From Spirochaetota bacterium (GTDB taxonomy: Bacteria; Spirochaetota; Spirochaetia; DTKZ01): DNA of 10,276 nt. This document shows, one piece after another, positions 1 to 5,904 of this stretch. A program made the position numbers and the translations under genes. Every line of letters starts with the position of its first letter. Position 1 is the stretch's first letter. Under the pieces are notes generated by a model, which saw only the letters and a list, made by a program, of their open reading frames with translations, had not been told where the DNA came from and searched no databases. The DNA lies in the NCBI GenBank assembly GCA_029562045.1, contig JAKQWJ010000181.1:1-10276 (forward strand), given 5' to 3'.

Positions 1-1
1 C

Positions 2-475
2 ATCACGGGCTTCCGCTGCCTCCGTTCGGAGGTCTCGGGCCGCCGGCTCTGGGGTCTGTTCCGGTCCCGGTTCGGCAGCCCCGATGCCTTCTTCCGGGAC
101 CATTTCGTGGCCAACTACTGCCCTCTGGTGTTCATGGCCGAAAGCGGGGCAAACCTCACCCCGGACAAACTGAAGGGGGAGGCGGCGGAGCTTCTTTTCC
201 GGATCTGCGACCGGGCCCTGGGGGAGGTCATAGGGATCCTCCGTCCCCTCTGGGTGGTGGGGATCGGGAAGTTCGCGGAGAAGCGGGTCCGGGCGGTCCG
301 GGAGGTTCTTTTCGGGAAGGGCGCCCGGGTTTCCGGGGCTCCGGGGGAGGAGCCGGCCTTCCGGGTCGCCTCGATCCTCCATCCCAGCCCGGCCAACCCC
401 GCGGCGAACCGGGGCTGGGAAGAGGCGGCTTCCGCCGCGCTGGAAGCCCTGGGGGTCTGGGAAAAAAAGGTTTGA
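2..475 (+). CDS. SMUG1: SMUG1-family uracil-DNA glycosylase, 5'-truncated by window edge
   Basis: This is base-excision repair: the enzyme should remove uracil and oxidised pyrimidines such as 5-hydroxymethyluracil from DNA by cleaving the N-glycosidic bond. The reading frame is open from base 2 and 157 residues are visible up to the TGA. Family landmarks seen in order are SEVSG (residues 9-13), NYCPLVFM (38-45), GANLTP (49-54), a hydrophobic LWVVGIG strand (83-89), and HPSPANPAANRGW (127-139), which holds the catalytic-loop His127. The order and spacing match animal SMUG1. The N-terminal part, including the GMNPGP-type water-activating motif, lies outside the window, so activity cannot be judged. 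The frame is uninterrupted, so this is edge truncation and not a pseudogene. GTG at 107 lies inside the conserved domain and is not a credible start. A promoter-like -35 for the next gene overlaps its stop codon. Confidence 0.9.
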   Translation: MTGFRCLRSEVSGRRLWGLFRSRFGSPDAFFRDHFVANYCPLVFMAESGANLTPDKLKGEAAELLFRICDRALGEVIGILRPLWVVGIGKFAEKRVRAVREVLFGKGARVSGAPGEEPAFRVASILHPSPANPAANRGWEEAASAALEALGVWEKKV

Positions 476-501
476 CCGTTTCCTCCCCTGCGCCTTATCA
501 T
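472..501 (+). promoter_or_regulatory. Candidate sigma70-type promoter for the DOMON/b561 gene
   Basis: TTGACC (472-477) and TATCAT (496-501) each match the sigma70 hexamers at 5 of 6 positions and are 18 bp apart. The -35 element overlaps the TGA of the SMUG1 gene (473-475). Transcription would start near 508, giving a 5' leader of about 25 nt that contains the GGAGAG ribosome binding site (520-525) before ATG 533. This is a match by eye only, but such hexamers are uncommon by chance in DNA this GC-rich. Confidence 0.45.
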
Positions 502-532
502 TGACCCATCTTTTCTTCCGGAGAGAAACGAG

Positions 533-1603
533 ATGATGGACCGCCTCCCCGCCGCCCCCCAGGCCCTCCGCGCCCGGAGGTCCCCGACCGGCACGACCGC
601 CGTCGGCAATCCCTGCCCAGGCTCCGCCCCCGGGAGGGCGCTTCGGACGGCGGCCCTCCTCCTGGCGCTCCTCACCCCGGCCCTTCTGCCCGCCCAGGTT
701 CAGGACGGTGTGATCGGGCGGGGTGAGTACCCCTTCAGGGCGGAGTTCAAGGGGGGGGATTTCATCCTTCACTGGAACGTAGCGGGCGACCGGGCGGCCT
801 TCGCCATGGAAGCGGAAACCCCGGGCTGGGTCTCCATCGGTTTCGAGCCCACGGCGGTCATGGAAAACGCGGACATGATCGTCGGCTGGGTGGACGGCCA
901 GGGAAAGGTGTTCGTTCTGGACTGCTTTTCCACCGGCATGTTCGGACCGCACCCCCCGGACACCGATCTGGGGGGGACCGAGGACATCATTTCCTATGGA
1001 GGAAGCGAAACGGGGGGCCGCACGGTCATCGAGTTCCTCCGTCCCCTGACGAGCCGGGATCCCTACGACCGGAACCTGCCGCCTTCGGGCGGGGTGGATG
1101 TCATCTGGGCCTTCGGCGGGACCGACAATTTCGAGAACATCCACGCCGCGGCGGGCTCCGGCTCCATCAATCTCGCCTCCGGGGATTCCAGGACCCGCCG
1201 GGGGGGCCCGTTTCTCCCGCTGCATGCATCGGCCATGGCCCTTGCCCTTCTTCTCATGGCCGTCGCCGCCGGGGTGGCCCGTTTTCTCCGGAAGAAGACG
1301 TGGTGGCTCAGGACCCATCGGCCCCTGGGCATCGCGGCGGGGGTCCTCGCCGCGGGGGGGCTGGCATCGGCCCTGGTCTTCGTCGGCTCCGCCGGAGGGC
1401 CGCACCTCCGGGTCCTTCACGCCTGGGTGGGTCTCGGCGCCCTGGCGGCGGCCTTCTCCGCCCCCTTCCTGGGTCATGGCTTTCTGAAATCCCGGAAAAA
1501 CAAGCCGCTGTTGCGGACGCTGCACCACCGGGCGGGGTGGGCCGCGGCTTCGCTGATGGCCCTGGCGGCTGTCCTGGGTCTTCGGCTGGTGGGGCTCCTG
1601 TAG
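533..1603 (+). CDS. Secreted DOMON domain fused to a cytochrome b561-like four-helix membrane domain
   Basis: This is probably a membrane-anchored haem redox protein that moves electrons across or at the cytoplasmic membrane; substrate and partner are unknown. The 356-aa product has an unusually long polar N-terminus, a hydrophobic signal segment (about 38-54, possible cleavage after ALLPA) and a DOMON domain (about 65-215). The domain contains the WVSIGF strand (99-104), an M-x4-M-x2-GW stretch (Met110, Met115) and IHAAAG with His204. In fungal cellobiose dehydrogenase, a DOMON relative, a Met and a His ligate haem b, and Met110/His204 have a similar spacing. Four predicted helices follow (about 232-252, 264-286, 294-313, 334-354). 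His231, His262, His296 and His331/332 sit at or near helix ends, as expected for b561-like haem ligation. ATG 533 is preceded by GGAGAG at 520-525; ATG 536 is an alternative. The stop lies 11 bp from the stop of the convergent downstream gene. The domain assignment is firm, the function inferred. Confidence 0.8.
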   Translation: MMDRLPAAPQALRARRSPTGTTAVGNPCPGSAPGRALRTAALLLALLTPALLPAQVQDGVIGRGEYPFRAEFKGGDFILHWNVAGDRAAFAMEAETPGWVSIGFEPTAVMENADMIVGWVDGQGKVFVLDCFSTGMFGPHPPDTDLGGTEDIISYGGSETGGRTVIEFLRPLTSRDPYDRNLPPSGGVDVIWAFGGTDNFENIHAAAGSGSINLASGDSRTRRGGPFLPLHASAMALALLLMAVAAGVARFLRKKTWWLRTHRPLGIAAGVLAAGGLASALVFVGSAGGPHLRVLHAWVGLGALAAAFSAPFLGHGFLKSRKNKPLLRTLHHRAGWAAASLMALAAVLGLRLVGLL

Positions 1604-1614
1604 ACGGCCCGGTC

Positions 1615-2058
1615 CTACCCCGCCGGGTTTTCCTTGATCCGGATCTCCGCGTACCTCCCCGACGGTTCCCGGGCCGCCTCCCCCCCTTCCTGACGGGAGC
1701 CGTCGAAAAAATACAGGATGTCCTGCAGATCCTCCCGGGACTCGCAGACGGAGAAACGGTAGTAGCAGGGCCGGGTTCGCAGGATCTCCCGCAGATCCTT
1801 CCGGTCCCGCATCAGGTCCGGGTCGGTGAACTCCCGGATCACCGCACGAAGGCCCCCCAGCCAGGCCCGCCCGTAATGAAAAAGCCGCCAGAGCCCATCG
1901 GGGTCCCGGTAGTAGAGTTCGTAGAGCCCCGCCATGGCGGGGACGGTTTTCTGTATCTCGTACCTGTCGGCCTTGCGGAGGGCCGACCAGCGGATGGTGT
2001 AATACGCGCGGCCGTCCCGCACGGTTTTTTCCGTCCGGGCCGCGGGCACAAAATCCAT
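1615..2058 (-). CDS. Hypothetical protein, 147 aa, possible divergent GIY-YIG-like fold
   Basis: I do not recognise a named family. The protein is soluble, basic and aromatic-rich, with no signal peptide or membrane segment. The central part reads GLYELYY (44-50), then FHYGRAWLGGLR (60-71), then CYYRF (98-102), and ends with a charged helix-like segment ESREDLQDILYFF (106-118). This resembles the order in GIY-YIG domains: GIY strand, YIG strand, a catalytic Arg about ten residues after the YIG Tyr, and a late acidic helix. His61 would replace the YIG Tyr, and Arg71 falls at the expected Arg position. If the likeness is real, the nuclease is probably degenerate. ATG 2056-2058 is used because the frame opens nearby, but no Shine-Dalgarno is evident; GTG at codon 4 is an alternative. 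The gene is convergent with the DOMON/b561 gene (11-bp gap) and divergent from sua5. Codon use and uninterrupted length support a real gene. Confidence 0.65.
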   Translation of the reverse strand: MDFVPAARTEKTVRDGRAYYTIRWSALRKADRYEIQKTVPAMAGLYELYYRDPDGLWRLFHYGRAWLGGLRAVIREFTDPDLMRDRKDLREILRTRPCYYRFSVCESREDLQDILYFFDGSRQEGGEAAREPSGRYAEIRIKENPAG

Positions 2059-2064
2059 GACCCG

Positions 2065-2093
2065 ATACTACCCCGGCGGGCCGGATTGAACAA
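2065..2093 (-). promoter_or_regulatory. Weak candidate promoter for the 147-aa gene, leaderless geometry
   Basis: On the minus strand, TTGTTC (2088-2093) and TAGTAT (2065-2070) are separated by 17 bp. They match the sigma70 hexamers at 3 and 4 of 6 positions. The predicted +1, about 7 nt past the -10, falls on the A of ATG 2058, which fits the absence of a ribosome binding site. The hexamers are poor, so the call rests mainly on spacing and position. Confidence 0.25.
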
Positions 2094-2114
2094 GCTCCCC
2101 GCCTTCCCCCGCGC

Positions 2115-2144
2115 TTGACTCTCCCGTCCCCGGGGACCTATGCT
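2115..2144 (+). promoter_or_regulatory. Candidate sigma70-type promoter for sua5, near-leaderless
   Basis: TTGACT (2115-2120) and TATGCT (2139-2144) match the consensus hexamers at 5 and 4 of 6 positions and are 18 bp apart. The predicted +1 is near 2151, only about 3 nt before ATG 2154. The mRNA would be leaderless or almost so. No purine-rich Shine-Dalgarno lies at the usual distance from the ATG, which agrees with this geometry. Confidence 0.5.
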
Positions 2145-2153
2145 GGATCCGCC

Positions 2154-3164
2154 ATGGGCAGGAAAAAAACCCTCGTGCTGGAAACCACCGCCCCGGATCT
2201 GCGCAAGGCCGGGGAGATAATCCGCCGGGGCGGCCTGGTGGTCTTCCCCACCGAAACCGTCTACGGTCTCGGGGCGGACGCCGGCAACGCCGCGGCCTGC
2301 CGGAGGATCTTCTCCGCCAAGGGGCGGCCCGGGGACAACCCCCTCATCGTCCATCTGCCGGAGGTTTTCCGCATCCCCCTGGCGGCGGCGGAGATCTCCC
2401 CGGAGGCGGCGCTTCTCATCGAAGCCTTCCTGCCCGGCCCCCTTACCCTGATCCTCCCGAAAACCGCCGGAATTTCCCCCAGCGTCACCGCGGGGCTTCC
2501 CGACGTGGGGATCCGGGTGCCCTCGGACCCGGCGGCCCGGGATTTCCTGCGCTTCGCCGGGGTGCCCGTGGCGGCGCCGTCGGCCAATCTCTCCGGCCGC
2601 CCCAGCCCCACCACCTTCGAAATGGCCTGGGAAGCCATGGAGGGCCGGGCGGACGCGGTGATCCGGGGCGGGGACTGCACGGTGGGGCTGGAATCCACAA
2701 TCCTGCGCCTCTCCGGCGGCAGGGTGGAAATCCTGCGGCCGGGAAAAATCGGTGAGGGGGAGATCCTGCGGGTCATGAAAAAGAAACCCTCCTTCCCGGA
2801 GGTCTCGGGGGACGAGCCCCCCCCCGCCCCGGGGATGAAGTACCGCCACTACAGCCCCCGGGCGGAGGTGCTTCTCTACCTCCGGGAGGAGGAGATCCCG
2901 GCGGCGGAACTCCGGGGGAAAAAGATCGGCGTCCTGGCCCTGGGGCCCGGCGCCCCCGGAGGGCTCCCGGCGGATGTTCCGGTCGCCCGGGCGGCCTCCA
3001 TCGACGAGTACGCCCGGCGGCTGTACGCGGAGTTCTTCGTTTTCGACAAGCTGGGCTGTGAGAGGATCTACGCGGTTTTCCCGCCTCCCGAGGGGATAGG
3101 CGACGCGGTGAGAAACCGGCTGCTCAAGGCGGCGGGAGGCCGGTTCCTCCGGCCCCCGGCGTGA
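2154..3164 (+). CDS. sua5: Sua5/YwlC-type L-threonylcarbamoyladenylate synthase
   Basis: The enzyme makes threonylcarbamoyl-AMP from threonine, bicarbonate and ATP in the cytoplasm. This is the first step of the universal t6A37 modification of ANN-decoding tRNAs, and the product passes to the TsaD complex. The 336-aa protein is the long two-domain form. The YrdC-like catalytic domain (about 10-205) shows FPTETVYGLG (31-40), KGRPGDNPL (56-64), GIRVPS (119-124), SANLSG (143-148) and GLEST (178-182). The interdomain linker PGMKYRHYSPRA (226-237) is characteristic of Sua5 and gates the active site in archaeal Sua5. The C-terminal Sua5 domain (about 238-331) ends in NRLLKAAGG. ATG 2154 is chosen because homology starts just after it and the upstream TTG at 2115 is the -35 hexamer. 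The gene is monocistronic, divergent from the 147-aa gene and convergent with clpC. The assignment is confident. Confidence 0.95.
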   Translation: MGRKKTLVLETTAPDLRKAGEIIRRGGLVVFPTETVYGLGADAGNAAACRRIFSAKGRPGDNPLIVHLPEVFRIPLAAAEISPEAALLIEAFLPGPLTLILPKTAGISPSVTAGLPDVGIRVPSDPAARDFLRFAGVPVAAPSANLSGRPSPTTFEMAWEAMEGRADAVIRGGDCTVGLESTILRLSGGRVEILRPGKIGEGEILRVMKKKPSFPEVSGDEPPPAPGMKYRHYSPRAEVLLYLREEEIPAAELRGKKIGVLALGPGAPGGLPADVPVARAASIDEYARRLYAEFFVFDKLGCERIYAVFPPPEGIGDAVRNRLLKAAGGRFLRPPA

Positions 3165-3275
3165 GGCTTCGGAAACAGGAAGCTTTCGTCGAGACGGCGC
3201 CGCCCCGAGGGCTTTCCCGCCGCCCCGACGGTTTTCCCGCCTCCCCCCGGCGCGCCGGGAGCCCGGGTGTACCTC

Positions 3276-3308
3276 CGGCCTGCCTGGGGCTCAACCCGGG
3301 ACAGGCCG
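3276..3308. terminator. GC-rich hairpin between convergent sua5 and clpC
   Basis: The arms CGGCCTG (3276-3282) plus CCTGGG (3283-3288) pair with CCCGGG (3295-3300) plus CAGGCCG (3302-3308). The stem is 13 bp with one G-T wobble and one bulged A, and the loop is GCTCAA. It lies 111 bp past the sua5 stop and 68 bp past the clpC stop, in a tail-to-tail gap. No U-tract follows on either strand, so it is not a classical intrinsic terminator. It may act as a bidirectional terminator or as a 3'-end stabiliser. Confidence 0.4.
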
Positions 3309-3315
3309 CCTCCCC

Positions 3316-3357
3316 GGCCTTCCCCCCGCCGGCCGAAGGCGCCGCTCCCGGAAGGCC
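3316..3357. terminator. Second inverted repeat just downstream of clpC
   Basis: GGCCTTCC (3316-3323) and GGAAGGCC (3350-3357) are perfect 8-bp inverted arms separated by 26 nt of GC-rich sequence. On the minus strand the structure begins 19 nt after the clpC TAA, a natural place for a 3'-end hairpin. No T-run follows. With the hairpin at 3276-3308 it accounts for much of the 212-bp convergent gap (3165-3376); I see no gene, tRNA or other element in the rest of it. Confidence 0.35.
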
Positions 3358-3376
3358 CGCTTCTCCGCCGCCCCCC

Positions 3377-5893
3377 TTAAAGCGCCGCGCCCACCTCTTC
3401 CCGGGACTCGGCGGGTTTCTCCGCCCCTTCGGTGAAGACGATCCTGTCCCCCCGGACGGACACAACGATCCGGGAGCCTGCCTCGAAGCGGTGGCGCAGG
3501 AGTTCCATGGACAGGGGGTCTTCGATCTCCTGCTGTATGGTTCGGCGCAGCGGCCGGGCTCCGAACTTCACGTCGAAGCCCTTGTCGATGAGATGCTCCC
3601 GGGCCTTTTTGGTGACCTGGAAGCCGATCTCCTTCTCCGCCAGCCTGGCCTGCACCTCGCTCAGAAGGATGTCCAGAATCGCGGCGATCTGGGGCCGGTC
3701 CAGACTGTGGAAGACCACCATCTCGTCAACCCGGTTCAGGAACTCCGGCCGGAAGAGCCTCTTCAGCTCGTTCATCGCCGAGGCCTTGATTTCCCGATGG
3801 GCCATGATCCCCTGGGTGGATTGGAATCCCAGGGCCGCATCCCGGGAGATTTCCCGGGCCCCGGCATTGGAGGTCATGATCAGCACCGTGTTCCGGAAGG
3901 ATACGGTGTGGCCCAGATTGTCCTGCAGCTGCCCCTCCTCCAGCACTTGAAGAAGCAGGTTGAATACATCGGGGTGGGCCTTCTCGATCTCGTCCAGGAG
4001 CACGACGCTGTAGGGCTTGCGGCGGATCTTCTCCGTCAGGAGGCCCCCCTCCTCGTAACCCACGTATCCCGGGGGCGCTCCCACCAGGCGGGAGACGTTG
4101 TGCTTTTCCATGTAATCCGACATGTCCAGCCGCACCAGGGCGTCCTCGTTGCCGAAAAGGTACTCCGCCAGGGTCTTGGCCAGCAGGGACTTGCCCACCC
4201 CGGTGGGCCCCAGGAAGATGAAGGAGCCCAAGGGCCGGGAAGGAGAACTCAAACCGGTCCGGGAACGGCGGATCGCCGAGGCCACCGCCTTGATGGCGTC
4301 GTCCTGCCCGATGACCCTCCGATGCAGTTCCTCTTCGATATTCATGAGACGGCCCGACTCATCCACCGCCAGACGGGCCAGGGGGATGCCGGTGATGTCG
4401 GAGATGACCTCCTGGATGTCCGCAGCGTCCACCACGTTCTCCCCCGCCTTCAGGGACACCCGCCACTGGTTCTTCATCTCTTCCACCCGCTCCTTGATCC
4501 GGCGGGCCTCGTCGCGGCAGGCGGCGGCCTTCTCGTAATTCTGGGCGCCCACCATGGCCATTTTTTCGGCGTTGAGCCTTTCGATCTCCTTTTCCAGCTC
4601 CGTCACCTCCGACGGGCGGGTCTGGTTGCTGATCCTCTTGCGGCTCCCCGCCTCGTCGATCAGGTCGATGGCCTTGTCGGGAAGGTAGCGCTCGGTGATG
4701 TAGCGCCGGGACAGAAGGGCCGCCACCTCCAGGGATCCGGGGGTGTAGGAAACGTTGTGATGGTCCTCGTAGCGGTCCTTGATCCCCTTGAGGATCTCGA
4801 CGGTCTCCTCCACGCCGGGTTCGTCCACGTAGATGGTCTGGAACCGGCGCTCCAGCGCCGCGTCCCGTTCGATGTATTTTTTATACTCCTTCACCGTGGT
4901 GGCGCCGATGCACTGGATCTCGCCCCGGGACAGGGCGGGTTTGAGCATGTTGGAAGCGTCGATGGCTCCCTCCGCCCCGCCGGCCCCGATGATGGTATGC
5001 AGCTCGTCGATGAAGAGGATGACGTTGCCCACGGCGACGATCTCCTTCATGATCCGCTTGAGCCTTTCTTCGAACTCGCCCCGGTACTTCGTTCCGGCGA
5101 TGACCGAGGCCAGATCCAGCGTCAGGACCCGTTTCCCCATGAGGACCTCCGGAGCGGTTCCGGCGGCGATGCTGTTGGCCAGACCCTCGACTATGGCGGT
5201 CTTCCCCACCCCGGGCTCGCCGATGAGGACGGGGTTGTTCTTGGTCCGTCGGGCCAGTATCTGGGTGACCCGCCGGATCTCCTTTTCCCGGCCCACCACC
5301 GGGTCCAGCTTGTCCTGGGCGGCCAGGACCGACAGGTCCCGGGAAAACTCGTCCAGGGTGGGCGTCGCCTTCTTCGCCGCCCCCGGCGGACCCGTCTGAG
5401 CCTTCTTCCGCGCCCCCTCCTCGACGGAGGGTTTCTTTCCTCCCCCCTGGGGGTAGCTGCCGCTGAGTTCCATCACGATGTCCCGCAGAACCTCCACGGT
5501 GACATTGAAGGTCCCGAGGAAACGGGCCACAAAGCCGCCCTCTTCCCGGCTGCAGGCCAGAAGAAGGTGTTCGGTGCCGATGTATTCGTGTCCCAGATTC
5601 CGGGCTTCCTCCGCCGAATCCTCCAGGATCTTCTTGCCCCGGGGGGACGGCGGCACGTCTCCGAGGATGAAACCGCCCTTCTTCTTGGGTAAATTGGCCT
5701 CGATTTCCGATTGGAGCCTCTCGGGATCGATCATGGCTTTCTGGAGCACCTTGAAGCCCAGACCGGAGCCCTCCTTCAGAAGGGCGAGCATGATGTGTTC
5801 CGGAAGCAGCTGATCCGAATGAAAGCGCTTCGCTTCGTCCTGGGCCAGGATGGTCAGGATCCTCTGCGCACGCTGTGTAAGTCCTTTAAACAC
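3377..5893 (-). CDS. clpC: ATP-dependent Clp protease ATP-binding subunit ClpC
   Basis: ClpC is a hexameric AAA+ unfoldase that feeds proteins to ClpP. The 838-aa product has the family's usual length and layout. The N-domain holds two Clp repeats (about 3-140); Glu32 (PEH) and Glu108 (TEH) match the two phosphoarginine-binding glutamates of Bacillus subtilis ClpC. A Gly/Lys/Pro-rich linker (145-178) follows. AAA-1 has Walker A GEPGVGKT (225-232), pore-loop KYRG (269-272) and Walker B DE (296-297). The M-domain (about 415-480) carries a UVR-like segment. AAA-2 has Walker A GPTGVGKS (562-569), pore-loop GYVG (609-612), Walker B DE (634-635) and a probable ClpP-docking LGF loop (688-690). The start is GTG 5891-5893, fixed by an AGGAGGAGGA site at 5895-5904 that overlaps the mcsB stop. 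It is the last gene of mcsA-mcsB-clpC, 9 nt after mcsB. All ATPase motifs are intact. No clpP is in the window. Confidence 0.97.
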   Translation of the reverse strand: MFKGLTQRAQRILTILAQDEAKRFHSDQLLPEHIMLALLKEGSGLGFKVLQKAMIDPERLQSEIEANLPKKKGGFILGDVPPSPRGKKILEDSAEEARNLGHEYIGTEHLLLACSREEGGFVARFLGTFNVTVEVLRDIVMELSGSYPQGGGKKPSVEEGARKKAQTGPPGAAKKATPTLDEFSRDLSVLAAQDKLDPVVGREKEIRRVTQILARRTKNNPVLIGEPGVGKTAIVEGLANSIAAGTAPEVLMGKRVLTLDLASVIAGTKYRGEFEERLKRIMKEIVAVGNVILFIDELHTIIGAGGAEGAIDASNMLKPALSRGEIQCIGATTVKEYKKYIERDAALERRFQTIYVDEPGVEETVEILKGIKDRYEDHHNVSYTPGSLEVAALLSRRYITERYLPDKAIDLIDEAGSRKRISNQTRPSEVTELEKEIERLNAEKMAMVGAQNYEKAAACRDEARRIKERVEEMKNQWRVSLKAGENVVDAADIQEVISDITGIPLARLAVDESGRLMNIEEELHRRVIGQDDAIKAVASAIRRSRTGLSSPSRPLGSFIFLGPTGVGKSLLAKTLAEYLFGNEDALVRLDMSDYMEKHNVSRLVGAPPGYVGYEEGGLLTEKIRRKPYSVVLLDEIEKAHPDVFNLLLQVLEEGQLQDNLGHTVSFRNTVLIMTSNAGAREISRDAALGFQSTQGIMAHREIKASAMNELKRLFRPEFLNRVDEMVVFHSLDRPQIAAILDILLSEVQARLAEKEIGFQVTKKAREHLIDKGFDVKFGARPLRRTIQQEIEDPLSMELLRHRFEAGSRIVVSVRGDRIVFTEGAEKPAESREEVGAAL

Positions 5894-5894
5894 G

Positions 5895-5904
5895 TCCTCC
5901 TCCT
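5895..5904 (-). promoter_or_regulatory. Strong ribosome binding site of clpC
   Basis: On the minus strand, AGGAGGAGGA sits 1-2 nt before GTG 5893, with its best anti-Shine-Dalgarno match about 4-6 nt away. It decides the start codon, because no ATG in this region fits the conserved N-domain. It overlaps the TAG stop of mcsB (5903-5905), so the two genes are probably translationally coupled. Confidence 0.75.

Noticed and set aside
1300..2118. A 272-codon plus-strand frame
   Set aside because: It is a shadow of the DOMON/b561 3' end in another frame and then runs antisense to the 147-aa gene; no domain is visible.
2115..2153. TTG 2115 as an earlier start for sua5
   Set aside because: The TTG is part of the -35 hexamer, the added residues have no family homology, and conserved sequence begins just after ATG 2154.
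1839..2849. A 336-codon minus-strand frame covering the sua5 catalytic domain
   Set aside because: It is antisense to a confidently identified gene, overlaps the 147-aa gene in another frame, and has low-complexity Gly/Arg/Pro composition.
3161..5692. An 843-codon open frame on the plus strand
   Set aside because: It is antisense to clpC across nearly its whole length, has no recognisable domain and shows Gly/Pro/Asp/His-rich composition typical of a GC-rich shadow frame.
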